64,000 nt of DNA from Pseudomonas shirazensis (GCF_014268785.2 NZ_JABWRD020000002.1:1-64000); one strand, 5' to 3'. Counted from the first letter of the stretch, positions 33,332-50,397 are shown. The notes: generated by a model from the sequence alone, not told the origin. Numbers and translations: made by a program.

Positions 33332-35908
33332 ATGTCTGACCTCTCCGCGCACACTCCAATGATGCAACAGTACTGGCGGCTGAAAAATCAGCACCCGGAC
33401 CAGTTGATGTTCTACCGCATGGGCGATTTCTACGAGATCTTCTACGAAGACGCGAAGAAAGCCGCCAAGCTGCTGGACATCACCTTGACCGCGCGCGGTC
33501 AGTCGGCCGGCCAGTCGATCCCGATGTGCGGGATACCGTTCCATTCGGCCGAGGGCTACCTGGCCAAGCTGGTCAAGCTCGGCGAGTCGGTGGTGATCTG
33601 CGAGCAGATCGGTGATCCGGCGACCAGCAAGGGCCCGGTCGAGCGTCAGGTGGTGCGTATCATCACTCCTGGCACGGTGAGCGACGAGGCGCTGCTCGAT
33701 GAGCGCCGCGACAACCTGATTGCCGCCGTGCTCGGCGATGAGCGGCTGTTCGGCCTGGCCGTGCTGGACATTACCAGCGGCAACTTCAGCGTGCAGGAAA
33801 TCAAAGGCTGGGAAAATCTGCTGGCCGAGCTTGAGCGGATCAACCCGGTCGAGCTGCTGATCCCGGATGACTGGCCACGCGACCTGCCGGCCGAGAAGCG
33901 CCGCGGTTGCCGGCGCCGTGCCCCGTGGGACTTCGACCGCGATTCGGCGCGCAAGGGCCTGTGCCAGCAGTTCGCGACCAAGGACCTCAAGGGCTTTGGT
34001 TGCGACAAGCTGACCCTGGCGATCGGTGCCGCAGGCTGCCTGCTGACCTACGCCAAGGAAACCCAGCGCACCACCCTGCCGCACTTGCGCAGCCTGCGCC
34101 ACGAGCGCATGGACGACACGGTGATCCTCGATGGCGCCAGTCGGCGCAATCTGGAGCTGGACATCAACCTGGCCGGCGGCCGCGACAACACTCTGCAATC
34201 GGTCATCGACCGTTGCCAGACCGCCATGGCCAGCCGCCTGCTGAGCCGTTGGCTGAACCGTCCGCTGCGCGACCAGAAGGTGCTGCAAGCGCGTCAGGAA
34301 TCGATCCGCTGCCTGCTCGACGGCTATCGCTATGAAAAGCTGCAGCCGCAACTCAAAGAGATTGGCGACCTGGAGCGGATCCTGGCCCGGATCGGCCTGC
34401 GTAACGCCCGTCCGCGCGACCTGGCGCGACTGCGCGACGCCCTCGCCGCCCTGCCTGAGCTGCAAAATGCCATGGCTGACCTGGAGGCGCCGCACCTGGC
34501 CCGCTTGGCGGCAATCACCGGCACTTACCCGGAGCTGGCCAGCCTGCTCGAGCGAGCCATTATCGACAACCCGCCGGCGGTAATCCGCGACGGTGGTGTG
34601 CTCAAGACCGGCTACGACAGCGAGCTCGACGAGTTGCTGGCCATGAGCGAAAACGCCGGCCAGTTCCTGATCGACCTGGAAGTGCGGGAAAAAGCCCGCA
34701 CCGGCCTGCCCAACCTCAAGGTGGGCTACAACCGGGTGCATGGTTACTTCATCGAGCTGCCCAGCAAGCAGGCCGAACAAGCGCCTGCCGACTACATCCG
34801 TCGGCAGACCCTCAAGGGCGCCGAGCGCTTCATCACGCCAGAACTGAAAGCCTTCGAAGACAAGGCGCTGTCGGCCAAGAGCCGGGCTCTGGCGCGCGAG
34901 AAGATGCTCTACGATGCGCTGCTGGAAAACTTGATCGGTCACCTCGCGCCGCTGCAGGACAGCGCCGCAGCACTGGCCGAGCTGGACGTGCTGAGCAACC
35001 TCGCCGAGCGCGCTCTGACCCTCGACCTGAACTGCCCAAGCTTTGTTGACGAGCCCTGCCTGCGTATCGAGCAAGGCCGCCACCCCGTGGTCGAGCAGGT
35101 GTTGACCACGCCGTTCGTGGCCAACGACCTGGGCCTGGACGACAGCACGCGCATGCTGATCATCACCGGCCCGAACATGGGCGGTAAATCGACCTACATG
35201 CGCCAGACCGCACTGATCGTGCTGATGGCGCACATTGGCAGTTTCGTCCCGGCGGTGCGCTGCGAGCTGTCGCTGGTCGACCGCATCTTCACCCGTATCG
35301 GCTCCAGTGATGATCTGGCCGGCGGCCGTTCGACCTTCATGGTCGAGATGAGCGAGACTGCCAACATCCTGCATAACGCGACCGACCGCAGCCTGGTGCT
35401 GATGGATGAAGTCGGCCGTGGCACCAGCACCTTCGACGGCCTGTCGCTGGCCTGGGCCGCCGCCGAGCGCCTGGCGCAACTGCGCGCCTATACCCTGTTC
35501 GCCACGCATTACTTCGAATTGACGGTACTGCCCGAGAGCCAGCCGCTGGTGGCCAACGTGCATCTGAACGCCACCGAGCACAACGAACGCATTGTCTTCC
35601 TGCACCACGTCCTGCCAGGCCCTGCCAGCCAGAGTTACGGCCTGGCGGTGGCGCAACTGGCCGGCGTACCCGGCCCGGTGATTCAACGTGCACGCGAGCA
35701 CCTGAGCCGACTGGAAACTGCCAGCCTGCCTGGCGAGGCTGTAACCAGCCCAGGTAAAGTTGTGCCTGACCCGCATGTCCCGCACCAGAGCGACTTGTTT
35801 GCCAGCCTGCCGCATCCTGCCATCGACAAGTTGGGCAAGCTCGACCTGGATGGCATGACCCCGCGCCAAGCTATCGAAATGCTATATCAACTGAAGAACC
35901 TGTTATAA
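33332..35908 (+). CDS. mutS: DNA mismatch repair protein MutS
   Basis: An 858-residue mismatch-recognition ATPase. The mismatch-binding F-Y-E lies in [12 protein letters not shown] (~residue 34), the Walker A is GPNMGGKST (~615), Walker [14 protein letters not shown] and the C-terminal helix-turn-helix complete the protein. It is divergent from the tailocin repressor and marks the conserved right border of the tailocin slot. Confidence 0.98.
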   Translation: MSDLSAHTPMMQQYWRLKNQHPDQLMFYRMGDFYEIFYEDAKKAAKLLDITLTARGQSAGQSIPMCGIPFHSAEGYLAKLVKLGESVVICEQIGDPATSKGPVERQVVRIITPGTVSDEALLDERRDNLIAAVLGDERLFGLAVLDITSGNFSVQEIKGWENLLAELERINPVELLIPDDWPRDLPAEKRRGCRRRAPWDFDRDSARKGLCQQFATKDLKGFGCDKLTLAIGAAGCLLTYAKETQRTTLPHLRSLRHERMDDTVILDGASRRNLELDINLAGGRDNTLQSVIDRCQTAMASRLLSRWLNRPLRDQKVLQARQESIRCLLDGYRYEKLQPQLKEIGDLERILARIGLRNARPRDLARLRDALAALPELQNAMADLEAPHLARLAAITGTYPELASLLERAIIDNPPAVIRDGGVLKTGYDSELDELLAMSENAGQFLIDLEVREKARTGLPNLKVGYNRVHGYFIELPSKQAEQAPADYIRRQTLKGAERFITPELKAFEDKALSAKSRALAREKMLYDALLENLIGHLAPLQDSAAALAELDVLSNLAERALTLDLNCPSFVDEPCLRIEQGRHPVVEQVLTTPFVANDLGLDDSTRMLIITGPNMGGKSTYMRQTALIVLMAHIGSFVPAVRCELSLVDRIFTRIGSSDDLAGGRSTFMVEMSETANILHNATDRSLVLMDEVGRGTSTFDGLSLAWAAAERLAQLRAYTLFATHYFELTVLPESQPLVANVHLNATEHNERIVFLHHVLPGPASQSYGLAVAQLAGVPGPVIQRAREHLSRLETASLPGEAVTSPGKVVPDPHVPHQSDLFASLPHPAIDKLGKLDLDGMTPRQAIEMLYQLKNLL

Positions 35909-36048
35909 CGGCTGCCTGCGCAAGCTGGTAGAATCCCGCGCGGTTTGCTGGTGCTGCAGGTTATTAGCCTGGCCTGCAGCCACATACCTGTGAACCGTGC
36001 TGCCCTGCAAGGAAGGGCATGCAGCCGTTGCCTGAGGAGAAAATTAGA

Positions 36049-36372
36049 ATGACCTTCGTCGTCACCGACAACTGCATCAAGTGCAAATACACCGACTGTG
36101 TGGAAGTGTGTCCGGTGGACTGCTTCTATGAAGGCCCGAACTTCCTGGTCATTCATCCGGACGAGTGCATCGACTGCGCGCTGTGCGAGCCAGAGTGCCC
36201 GGCACAGGCGATTTTCTCGGAAGACGAAGTGCCTGCCGGCATGGAGAACTTCATCGAGTTGAACGCCGAGCTGGCGGAAATCTGGCCGAACATCACCGAG
36301 CGCAAAGATGCCATGGCCGAGGCTGAAGAGTGGGATGGCAAACCTGGCAAGATTGCTGATCTGGAACGCTGA
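36049..36372 (+). CDS. fdxA: 7Fe ferredoxin FdxA
   Basis: A 107-residue ferredoxin. Its cysteine clusters C-x2-C-x4-C-x3-CP (first residues) and [12 protein letters not shown] bind one [3Fe-4S] and one [4Fe-4S] centre, as in Azotobacter-type 7Fe ferredoxins, and the C-terminal ~45 residues are the usual tail. The ATG at 36049 has a GAGGAG site. It follows mutS after 140 bp, as in other Pseudomonas. Confidence 0.96.
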   Translation: MTFVVTDNCIKCKYTDCVEVCPVDCFYEGPNFLVIHPDECIDCALCEPECPAQAIFSEDEVPAGMENFIELNAELAEIWPNITERKDAMAEAEEWDGKPGKIADLER

Positions 36373-36397
36373 TACGCTTGGCGCATCTGGTTCGAAC

Positions 36398-36424
36398 AAA
36401 GCGGCCCTCGGGTCGCTTTTTTTG
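36398..36424 (+). terminator. fdxA terminator
   Basis: AAAGCG-GCC and GGT-CGCTTT pair around three bases and are followed by seven T residues, 25 bases after the fdxA stop. Confidence 0.85.
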
Positions 36425-36458
36425 TGCCTGGCGAGAACCGCGAGCTCAAATCGCAGGC

Positions 36459-36592
36459 AAAAAAAGGGGCGGTATGACCCGCCCACATTTTTTTCCGTAG
36501 TCCCTGCTTGTCCCTGTACATCATCCTGATGAATCGCGTCCTGCGATGTCCTTGGCCTTCATCCTGAAAGCCTGTGCCTGTCCGTTGGCACA
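36459..36592 (-). ncRNA. rsmZ: RsmZ-type regulatory RNA
   Basis: A ~134-nt RNA between fdxA and rpoS on the rpoS strand, the known rsmZ location. The transcript would begin TGTGCCAACGG, contains eight GGA motifs (CAGGATGA, AAGGACAT, CAGGACGC, CAGGGACA and others) and ends in a GGGCGG-CCGCCC hairpin with a T tract. RsmZ binds RsmA/RsmE through its GGA loops and frees target mRNAs from repression. A -10 TAGTAT lies at 36604-36599, seven bases before the predicted start. Ends are predictions. Confidence 0.9.
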
Positions 36593-36764
36593 GTTCAGAT
36601 ACTAGCGATTTCAGCGGAACAGACAACGTGGAGATTTCTCTGATTGTTACAGCGGACATATTTCCACATGCCTGATAATTCTTTATTTATCAGCTAGTTA
36701 CGAATTTATCACTACTGAAAACGACAATGATTTACTTACCCATAGGCCAATTTCCTACGCTGGC

Positions 36765-36782
36765 CGTAAGCAATCTCGTACG
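36765..36782 (-). promoter_or_regulatory. Candidate GacA upstream site of rsmZ
   Basis: CGTAAG-CAATCT-CGTACG resembles the GacA site TGTAAG-N6-CTTACA and lies about 173 bases upstream of the predicted rsmZ start, close to the usual distance. The rest of the gap 36593-36822 is A/T-rich and shows no gene. Confidence 0.65.
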
Positions 36783-36822
36783 TTAGCTGCAACAAGGGTG
36801 GCAACTACAACATTCTCAAGGC

Positions 36823-36852
36823 GAAAAAAACGCCCCGACAAATCGGGGCGTT
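36823..36852 (-). terminator. rpoS terminator
   Basis: AACGCCCCGA and TCGGGGCGTT pair around four bases, followed on the minus strand by seven T residues, about 17 bases after the rpoS stop. Confidence 0.92.
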
Positions 36853-36868
36853 GTTCGACGCAGTCACG

Positions 36869-37876
36869 CTACTGGAACAGCGACTCGCTGGACAGACCGT
36901 TCTTCTCGAGAATCTCGCGCAGACGCTTGAGCCCCTCGACCTGAATCTGCCGAACCCGCTCACGGGTCAGGCCAATCTCCAGGCCGACATCCTCAAGGGT
37001 GCTGCTTTCGTGGCCGCGCAGGCCAAAGCGGCGTACCACCACTTCACGCTGCTTGTCGGTCAGCTCACCCAGCCACTGATCGATGCTTTGCGACAGGTCA
37101 TCGTCCTGCAGCAGTTCGCATGGGTCGGTCGGGCGATCATCGGTAAGGGTATCGAGCAGGGTCTTGTCGGAGTCAGGCCCCAGGGAAACATCGACCGAAG
37201 AGACCCGCTCGTTGAGCCCAAGCATGCGTTTAACCTCGGCAACCGGCTTCTCAAGCAAGTTGGCGATTTCTTCGGGGGACGGCTCGTGATCGAGCTTTTG
37301 CGTCAGCTCACGCGCAGCGCGCAGGTAGACGTTGAGTTCCTTGACCACATGGATCGGCAGGCGAATGGTGCGCGTCTGGTTCATGATGGCGCGTTCGATG
37401 GTCTGACGAATCCACCAGGTGGCATAGGTGGAGAAGCGAAAGCCGCGCTCTGGGTCGAATTTCTCTACCGCGCGAATCAAGCCAAGGTTGCCTTCTTCGA
37501 TCAAATCGAGCAGCGACAGGCCGCGATTGACGTAACGACGGGCGATTTTCACAACCAGACGCAGGTTGCTTTCGATCATGCGCTTGCGACCTGCAGGGTC
37601 GCCTTTTTGCGAAAGCCGTGCGAAATGCACTTCTTCTTCGGGAGAGAGCAACGGCGAGAAGCCGATCTCATTGAGGTACAGCTGAGTCGCATCGAGTGCC
37701 CGAGTATAGTCGATGTACTTGTGCTGTTTGAGCGATGAGGCCGATTTGGCCTTGGTCCGAACCGCAGATACAGCAGGTTCGTCTGACACCACATCCGTTT
37801 CCAAAACGATGCCGGTCTCCATCAGGAGAAGGTCATCGTCGATGTCAAACTCCGGCACTTCTTTGCTGAGAGCCAT
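36869..37876 (-). CDS. rpoS: Stationary-phase sigma factor RpoS
   Basis: A 335-residue sigma-38. Region 1.2/2 begins [13 protein letters not shown] and includes the region 2.4 [19 protein letters not shown], region 3 follows, and region 4.2 has [19 protein letters not shown]. It directs RNA polymerase to stationary-phase and stress genes. Downstream of nlpD on the same strand, as in other gamma-proteobacteria, with its main promoter usually inside nlpD. Confidence 0.98.
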   Translation of the reverse strand: MALSKEVPEFDIDDDLLLMETGIVLETDVVSDEPAVSAVRTKAKSASSLKQHKYIDYTRALDATQLYLNEIGFSPLLSPEEEVHFARLSQKGDPAGRKRMIESNLRLVVKIARRYVNRGLSLLDLIEEGNLGLIRAVEKFDPERGFRFSTYATWWIRQTIERAIMNQTRTIRLPIHVVKELNVYLRAARELTQKLDHEPSPEEIANLLEKPVAEVKRMLGLNERVSSVDVSLGPDSDKTLLDTLTDDRPTDPCELLQDDDLSQSIDQWLGELTDKQREVVVRRFGLRGHESSTLEDVGLEIGLTRERVRQIQVEGLKRLREILEKNGLSSESLFQ

Positions 37877-37984
37877 TGTTATAGTCCTTTGCTGAGTTCG
37901 AACTCAGACTCTAGCGGCACCTGATTCCGTGGCAGCGCTGGAGCCTGTCCCCTCTACATCCAAGGAACAGGCCGGGTGCAACAT

Positions 37985-38854
37985 TCAACGACGTGGCAAG
38001 AACTGGAGCGGATCGACGGGTTTGCCCTGACGGCGGATTTCAAAATGCAGTTTCACCCGGTCAGTGCCCGTGGACCCCATTTCAGCAATAGCCTGCCCTG
38101 CCTTGACCTGCTGCCCTTCCCGTACCAAAAGCCTGCGGTTGTGACCGTAAGCACTGACGTAGGTATCGCTGTGTTTGATGATGATCAGTTCGCCGTAGCC
38201 CCTTAATCCACTCCCGGCGTATACCACTGCACCACCAGACGCAGCAAAAACAGGCTGTCCCAAATCACCGGCGATATCAATGCCTTTATTCAAACTACCG
38301 TTTGAAGCAAATTTTCCAATTAATACGCCGTTGGCGGGCCATGTCCAGCCGCCAGCCGTACGCTCTGCGGCGGGGACTGTGGTGACGGTCGTGGTGGTGC
38401 TCGATGGAGCGCTGGTTATCACCTTGCCACCACTGACGGACGGTACAGGTGTGCCCACCGGGCGCCGGGTAACGGTGGTCTTGCTCGAAGACGAAGGGCT
38501 GGAAACCACGGTGGTACTACCGGTCGAACCACTGTTGAAGCGGATCGGCTGACCAGGGCGAATGGTGTAAGGCGCCGGAATGTTGTTGCGCGCGGCCAGC
38601 TCCTTGTAGTCCCAGCCGTAGCGGAAGGCGATCGAGAACATCGTGTCGCCCGGTTTGACGATGTATTGACCAGTGGTCACGGTCGGCCGCTTGGGCGCTG
38701 CGTTGTTGCGGTCCACCACCCGGGCGCTGCTCGAGCCGGTACTGGAACAGCCCGTCAGCAGCGTGCCCATGGCCAGTGCCACCATCAGGAGCTTGAAAAA
38801 CGACCGATCCTTGCGCTGCAGACTGATTGTGTGACCCACCCGCGCTCCCCTCAT
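37985..38854 (-). CDS. nlpD: NlpD-like LysM/M23 lipoprotein
   Basis: A 289-residue lipoprotein. The signal segment LLMVALAMGTLLTGC ends at a lipobox cysteine (~residue 36). A LysM domain (YIVKPGDTMFSIAFRYGW, ~64-107) binds peptidoglycan, and a C-terminal M23 (LytM) domain (GIDIAGDLGQPVFAASGG onward) follows. Like E. coli NlpD it probably activates amidases at division, since zinc ligands of active M23 enzymes are not all obvious. The ATG at 38854 is used; a GTG at 38839 has the better ribosome site. Confidence 0.92.
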   Translation of the reverse strand: MRGARVGHTISLQRKDRSFFKLLMVALAMGTLLTGCSSTGSSSARVVDRNNAAPKRPTVTTGQYIVKPGDTMFSIAFRYGWDYKELAARNNIPAPYTIRPGQPIRFNSGSTGSTTVVSSPSSSSKTTVTRRPVGTPVPSVSGGKVITSAPSSTTTTVTTVPAAERTAGGWTWPANGVLIGKFASNGSLNKGIDIAGDLGQPVFAASGGAVVYAGSGLRGYGELIIIKHSDTYVSAYGHNRRLLVREGQQVKAGQAIAEMGSTGTDRVKLHFEIRRQGKPVDPLQFLPRR

Positions 38855-39040
38855 GGTGCCGAAAACCGACTAAACAAAATGCAATAATGTTGCAATTATA
38901 ACCGAGCCCACTGAAGTGTGGGCGCGCAGGCAAAACATCAAAAGTCTTTCAGGACGTGCGCGGTTTTTTCAGCACTCGCCCGCCACATAGACAGGTCCAC
39001 GCCACAGGAATTCGTTGCAGCTGCAAATATTCCCTGTGAC

Positions 39041-40454
<1,414 letters not shown>

Positions 40455-40467
<13 letters not shown>

Positions 40468-41513
40468 GGGCTGTCCGTCTGCCCTACCGGCACCAGATCG
40501 ACTAGCTCGCGCACCACAACGGTGGCGAAGCATCCGGCCGGCAGGACGAATTCCAGTTGCAGGATATCAGGCTCGGGATAATGCCACGTCAGGCCGCCAA
40601 TAGGGAGCCGCAGGATGCGCCGTTCGTGACTCATGCCCGCCCGCGCCAGCCAATGTCCCAATGCAGCATGTTGTGCACCGACAGCGGACTCCAGTTCGGC
40701 GGTGGCGCCGGTGGTTGGCGTAGGCCCCTCCCCCCACAGCGGACCGGTCGGGTGCAGGTCGAGAATGGCCAGGCGCGGGTCGGTGCACTCGGCCTCGCCT
40801 GCCGGGAAGAAGCTGCGGCTGTCGGTGAACGCCAGCAGGTCGCCGATCTGGGCACGCTGCCAGCTGCCGTCGGCGACCCGCGCTGCCAACACCCTATTGA
40901 ACACGTAGCTGCGCCCGGCCGAGAGCAGCCGCGAACGCACATTACGCTGCTCGGGCAGGGCGGCACGCTCGGCCCAGCTCTGCGCATCCTGGACATTGCC
41001 GCCGCCATGGCCGAAGCGCTGGCTACCGAAGTAGTTGGGCACGCCCTGGGCCTTGAGCTGCTGCAAGCGCGCATCCAGCGCGGCATGGTCAGCCGTCAGC
41101 GCTGTCAGGCGCAGAGTGAAACCGTTGGCCGAATGCGCGCCGCGCTGCAGTTTGCGCAGGTGCCGGTCGCGCTTGAGGATGCGCAGGGTGTCGTCTTCGG
41201 CGCGACTCAGGTCAGGGTCGGCCTTGCCCGGCAGGTGCAGGCTGAACCACTGACGGGTCAACGCCTGACGGTCCTTGAGGCCGGCATAGCTGATCGCGCG
41301 CAGCGGCACACCGGCGGCGCGGGCCAAGCGGCGGGCGGCTTCTTCGGTGTTGAGGTCGCGCTTCTCGACCCACAGCCAGAGGTGTTCACCCTGCCCGGTC
41401 AGCGGAATGTCGAGCACTTCATCGACCTGGAAGTCTTCCGCGACTGCCTTGAGCACAGCACTGCCCAGCGCTTCACCCGAAGCGCGTGGCCCGAGCAGTT
41501 CCAATTCGGTCAT
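40455..41513 (-). CDS. truD: tRNA pseudouridine(13) synthase TruD
   Basis: A 352-residue TruD enzyme, which makes pseudouridine at position 13 of tRNA-Glu. The catalytic aspartate is D81 in [12 protein letters not shown], and the family segment [14 protein letters not shown] follows. The start overlaps the ispF stop by four bases (ATGA). Confidence 0.96.
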
Positions 41514-41983
41514 AGCGCCAGCAGCAGGGCTACCGCATGCACGGCGATCCCTTCCTCACGGCCAGTGAAACCGAGCTTCTCGGTGGTGGTAGCCTTGACG
41601 TTGACCTGGTCGAGCTCGACTTGCAGGTCGGCGGCGATCAACTGGCGCATGGTTTCGATATGCGGGGCCATTTTCGGCGCCTGGGCAACAATGGTGGCGT
41701 CGACGTTGCCGACCTTCCAGCCTTTGGCATGGACCACTGCCAGCACGTGGCGCAACAGCACGCGGCTGTCGGCGCCCTTGAACTGCGGGTCGGTATCCGG
41801 AAAGTGCTTGCCGATGTCACCCAGCGCAGCGGCGCCGAGCAAGGCGTCGCTCAGTGCATGCAGCACTACGTCGCCATCGGAATGGGCCAGCAGGCCGTAT
41901 TTGTGAGGAATCTGCACCCCACCCAAGGTAATGAAATCACCGTCGGTAAACCGGTGCACATCGTAGCCATGGCCAATACGCAT
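41510..41983 (-). CDS. ispF: 2-C-methyl-D-erythritol 2,4-cyclodiphosphate synthase
   Basis: A 157-residue zinc enzyme of the MEP isoprenoid pathway. The metal ligands lie in GHGYDVHRF (residues 4-12), the family signature is [19 protein letters not shown], and the C-terminal [14 protein letters not shown] binds CDP. The start codon lies only two bases after a terminator T tract and has no usable Shine-Dalgarno sequence. IspD, normally its neighbour, lies 3 kb away beyond the formaldehyde genes. Confidence 0.96.
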   Translation of the reverse strand: MRIGHGYDVHRFTDGDFITLGGVQIPHKYGLLAHSDGDVVLHALSDALLGAAALGDIGKHFPDTDPQFKGADSRVLLRHVLAVVHAKGWKVGNVDATIVAQAPKMAPHIETMRQLIAADLQVELDQVNVKATTTEKLGFTGREEGIAVHAVALLLAL

Positions 41984-41985
41984 AG

Positions 41986-42011
41986 AAAAACGCCCTGATA
42001 AAGTCAGGGCG
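41986..42011 (-). terminator. Terminator between fghA and ispF
   Basis: CGCCCTGA and TCAGGGCG pair around five bases and are followed on the minus strand by TTTTT. The T tract ends two bases before the ispF ATG. Confidence 0.85.
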
Positions 42012-42050
42012 GGATTCTACCTGCTTTGCACAGGCTTGGGCGCAGTTGTT

Positions 42051-42067
42051 GGGCCGCAGTGCGGCCC
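42051..42067 (-). terminator. GGGCCGC hairpin after fghA
   Basis: GGGCCGC and GCGGCCC pair around AGT, ten bases beyond the fghA stop. It resembles the hairpins at 4250 and 7759 and has no T tract. Confidence 0.45.
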
Positions 42068-42076
42068 TGACCACAG

Positions 42077-42931
42077 TTACAGGCTGCCCAGCGCAGCGGC
42101 GTGGTGGCGCAGGTGGTCATCGATGAAGCTGGCAATGAAGTAGTAGCTGTGATCGTAGCCAGGCTGCAGGCGCAAGGTCAGCGTATGGCCAGCCTTGCGT
42201 GCGGCCTGCTCGAGCGCCTCGGGTTTGAGCTGGGTGGCGAGGAAATCATCCCGATCACCCTGCTCGATCAGCAACGGCGGGCATTGCCCGACCGGGGTTT
42301 CGGCCAACAGCAAGCTGGCATCCCACTCGCGCCAGCGGGCGCGGTCTTCGCCCAGATAACGGGAGAACGCCTTCTCGCCCCACGGGCAGTCCATCGGGTT
42401 GCAGATCGGCGAAAACGCCGACACCGACTGATAGCGGCCAGGGTTGCGCAAGGCGCACACCAGCGCACCGTGGCCGCCCATGGAGTGGCCGCTGATGCTG
42501 CGTTGACCCGACGCCGGGAAGTGCGCCTCGACCAGCGCGGGCAGCTCCTCGACTACGTAATCATGCATGCGGTAATGCTGCGCCCAGGGCTGCTGAGTGG
42601 CATTCAGGTAGAAACCTGCGCCGAGGCCGAAATCCCATGCGCCGTCCGGATCAGCCGGCACCTGCTCGCCCCGCGGGCTGGTGTCGGGTGCAACGATGAT
42701 CAGCCCCAGCTCGGCAGCCAGGCGTTGGGCGCCAGCTTTTTGCATGAAGTTCTCGTCGTTGCAGGTCAGGCCGCTCAGCCAGTACAGCACCGGCAGCTTG
42801 GCACCCTGTTCGGCCTGCGGCGGCAGGTAAACGGCAAATACCATGTCGCAGCCGAGCACCTTGGACTGATGCCGGTAACGCTTGTGCCAGCCGCCGAAGC
42901 TTTTCTGGCAGGAGATGTTTTCCAGGCTCAT
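42077..42931 (-). CDS. fghA: S-formylglutathione hydrolase
   Basis: A 284-residue esterase-D family hydrolase that splits S-formylglutathione into formate and glutathione, the second step of formaldehyde detoxification. The nucleophile is the serine in [12 protein letters not shown] (~residue 148), and the GYDHSYYFI near the C terminus supplies the histidine. It starts eight bases after the adhC stop and is co-transcribed with it. Confidence 0.95.
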   Translation of the reverse strand: MSLENISCQKSFGGWHKRYRHQSKVLGCDMVFAVYLPPQAEQGAKLPVLYWLSGLTCNDENFMQKAGAQRLAAELGLIIVAPDTSPRGEQVPADPDGAWDFGLGAGFYLNATQQPWAQHYRMHDYVVEELPALVEAHFPASGQRSISGHSMGGHGALVCALRNPGRYQSVSAFSPICNPMDCPWGEKAFSRYLGEDRARWREWDASLLLAETPVGQCPPLLIEQGDRDDFLATQLKPEALEQAARKAGHTLTLRLQPGYDHSYYFIASFIDDHLRHHAAALGSL

Positions 42932-42939
42932 GGCTGACC

Positions 42940-44094
<1,155 letters not shown>

Positions 44095-44157
44095 TCAGCG
44101 CACTTTGATTAATAATCCTGACCAAGACAAAACATTATTGCCATACAGGGATAATCG

Positions 44158-45057
44158 ATGATCAATCGCTGGGAAGGCATCGATGAATTCGTGGCCGTGG
44201 CCGAGCTTGGCCAATTCACCGCCGCGGCGGAGCGCCTGGGCGTATCGTCCTCGCATGTCAGCCGCCAAATCGCTCGCCTCGAAGAACGCTTGCAGACCCG
44301 CTTGCTCTACCGCAGCACCCGCCGGGTAACCTTGAGCGAGGCCGGGCAGACTTTCCTGCAGCACTGCCAGCGCTTGCAGGATGGCCACGAGGAGGCGCTG
44401 CGGGCGATGGGCGACCTTGCCAGCGAGCCCAAGGGGCTGCTGCGCATGACCTGCGCGGTGGCCTATGGCGAGCGCTTCATCGTGCCACTGGTGACGCGCT
44501 TCATGACCCAGTACCCGCAGCTGCGGGTCGAGGTCGAGTTGAGCAATCGCACCCTGGACCTGCTCCACGAGGGCATGGACCTGGCGATCCGCCTGGGCCG
44601 CCTGCAGGACTCACGGCTGATCGCCACGCGCCTGGCACCACGACAGATGTACCTGTGCGCCTCGCCGGCTTATCTGGAGCGTTATGGTCGGCCGCACAGT
44701 CTGTCGGAGCTTGCCCGGCACAACTGCCTGATTGGCAGCAGTGATGTCTGGGCGTTGAAACAGGAAGGTCGTGAACTGAGCCAGCGGGTGCAGGGCAACT
44801 GGCGCTGCAACAGTGGTCAGGCAGTACTGGATGCCGCACTGCAAGGGATTGGATTGTGTCAGTTGCCGGACTATTACGTGCAGGAGCACTTGCGTAGCGG
44901 CGCACTGGTATCGCTGCTCGAAACGCATCAGCCGCCCAATACCGCGGTGTGGGCGCTGTATCCGCAACAACGGCATCTCTCGCCCAAGGTCAGAAGGCTG
45001 GTGGATTACTTGAAGGCGGAGCTTGGACAGTTGCCGGAATACGCAGGCAGTGCCTGA
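44158..45057 (+). CDS. gfnR: LysR-family regulator of formaldehyde genes
   Basis: A 299-residue LysR-type regulator with the winged helix at residues ~5-62 (FVAVAELGQFTAAAERLGV, SSSHVSRQIARLEERL) and an effector domain beyond ~90. Its position divergent to adhC-fghA matches P. aeruginosa PA3630 (GfnR), which activates formaldehyde neutralisation. The 105-bp gap holds TTAT-N12-ATAA (44135-44154), a possible LysR box. The effector is not visible from sequence. Confidence 0.82.
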   Translation: MINRWEGIDEFVAVAELGQFTAAAERLGVSSSHVSRQIARLEERLQTRLLYRSTRRVTLSEAGQTFLQHCQRLQDGHEEALRAMGDLASEPKGLLRMTCAVAYGERFIVPLVTRFMTQYPQLRVEVELSNRTLDLLHEGMDLAIRLGRLQDSRLIATRLAPRQMYLCASPAYLERYGRPHSLSELARHNCLIGSSDVWALKQEGRELSQRVQGNWRCNSGQAVLDAALQGIGLCQLPDYYVQEHLRSGALVSLLETHQPPNTAVWALYPQQRHLSPKVRRLVDYLKAELGQLPEYAGSA

Positions 45058-45061
45058 GGTG

Positions 45062-45769
45062 TCAGCCGCGTGCTGACCAACGCTGGCGTAGCCACTCCAG
45101 ATCTTCGGGGCGGGTAACCTTGATGTTGTCGCTGCGCCCTTCCACCAGGCGCGGGGCCAATCCCGACCACTCCATCGCCGACGCCTCGTCGGTCACCGTC
45201 ACATCGGACACCAGGCATTCGGCCAGTGCCCGGTGCAGGGCACCGAGGCGGAACATCTGCGGCGTGAAGGCTTGCCAGATGGTGCTGCGGTCAACCGTGG
45301 CGCTGACCCGGCCATTGCTGTCGGCTCGCTTGAGGGTGTCGCGGGCCGGCACTGCAAGCAAGCCGCCCACCGCATCGTCAGCCAGTTCCGCCAGCAACCG
45401 GTCGAGGTCACTGCGAGCCAGGTTCGGCCGTGCGGCGTCGTGTACCAGCACCCAGTCGCCATCTGCCGCGCCTTGAGCGTGCAGCAGCAACAAGGCATTG
45501 AGCACTGAGTCGGCCCGCTCGCGCCCGCCGGCAGCACGCTGGATACGCGCATCGTTGGCGCAGGCCAGGCCTGGCCAGTACGGATCGTCGGCAGCAATGC
45601 TGACCACCACCCCTTTGAGCGTGGGATGGCCTAGAAAACAGTCGAGGCTATGCTCGATAATCGTCCGCCCGCCCAACTGCAGGTATTGCTTGGGACGGTC
45701 GGCAGCCATGCGCGCACCGACCCCGGCAGCGGGGATCACGGCCCAGAAGGCCGGAAGTGGCGCGGTCAT
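45062..45769 (-). CDS. ispD: 2-C-methyl-D-erythritol 4-phosphate cytidylyltransferase
   Basis: A 235-residue MEP-pathway enzyme. The nucleotide-binding N terminus reads PAAGVGARMAADRPKQYLQL, and VLVHDAARPNL marks the active site. Its start overlaps the ftsB stop (ATGA), and it is convergent with gfnR with only four bases between the stops. Confidence 0.96.
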   Translation of the reverse strand: MTAPLPAFWAVIPAAGVGARMAADRPKQYLQLGGRTIIEHSLDCFLGHPTLKGVVVSIAADDPYWPGLACANDARIQRAAGGRERADSVLNALLLLHAQGAADGDWVLVHDAARPNLARSDLDRLLAELADDAVGGLLAVPARDTLKRADSNGRVSATVDRSTIWQAFTPQMFRLGALHRALAECLVSDVTVTDEASAMEWSGLAPRLVEGRSDNIKVTRPEDLEWLRQRWSARG

Positions 45770-46047
45770 TTCTGTGGCAACTGGAAGAGGGTTTCGCCCT
45801 CTTTGACCATGCCCAATTCGTGACGGGCCCGTTCCTCGACGGTCTCCATACCTTTCTTCAACTCCATGACTTCTGCGTCGAGCACACGATTACGCTCCAG
45901 CAGCCGTTCGTTTTCGGCGTGCTGTTCGTCGATCTGCTGCTTGAGCTCGGTCACTTGCGCCAGGCTGCCACTGCCCACCCAAAGGCGGTACTGCAGGCCA
46001 CCCAGCAACAGGAGCAAGATGAGAAACAACCAATAAGGACTGCGCAT
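45766..46047 (-). CDS. ftsB: Cell division protein FtsB
   Basis: A 93-residue bitopic division protein. One membrane helix (WLFLILLLLLGGLQYRLW) is followed by a coiled coil (VTELKQQIDEQHAENERLLE) that pairs with FtsL. The ATG at 46047 was chosen; a TTG directly before it is in frame. It is coupled to ispD. Confidence 0.94.
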   Translation of the reverse strand: MRSPYWLFLILLLLLGGLQYRLWVGSGSLAQVTELKQQIDEQHAENERLLERNRVLDAEVMELKKGMETVEERARHELGMVKEGETLFQLPQK

Positions 46048-46096
46048 CAAAGTATCCAGGATTAAAAGGCCGCCGCTGCGGGGCTTCCGATAGCAC

Positions 46097-46120
46097 GAAG
46101 CCTGGCCGAGGCCAGGCTTC
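46097..46120 (-). terminator. Hairpin between eno and ftsB
   Basis: GAAGCCTGGC and GCCAGGCTTC pair perfectly around four bases, about 85 bases after the eno stop. There is no T tract, so termination is uncertain. Confidence 0.4.
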
Positions 46121-46205
46121 GTTGACAGAAACCCGTAGGAGGTGTCTGAAAGCTCAGTAAGAACGCTCAGACAGCCTCGGCAGCTGCCTTTTTACCATCT
46201 CTTGC

Positions 46206-50148
<3,943 letters not shown>

Positions 50149-50397
50149 TTAAAGCGGCTAGCGCCGCCGGAGAAAGCGAAGGAAGGCCGAAGCCCCCGAT
50201 CACCTGCGTCAATCACAGTGCATCTCGAAAAACTGCCGCGTCTGTACAGACCAGGTGCATACCCGGCATGGAGCTCGCTCGTCATTTTAGGAAATCAGCC
50301 CAGCAAAAAACTGCTTGGTAATCGGCAACTGCTGTGTTTTCGATGAAGCCACAGAAGTTGTATCAAGAAGGGAGGGTAGTCTACCGGAATCTAATCC

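Noticed and set aside
33137..35869. Long minus-strand open frame opposite mutS
   Set aside because: A shadow of mutS; MutS motifs are intact on the plus strand and the antisense product is low-complexity.
35887..36659. Minus-strand frames across fdxA and the rsmZ region
   Set aside because: They overlap fdxA and the GGA-rich RNA and terminators; the sequence there is explained by the RNA.
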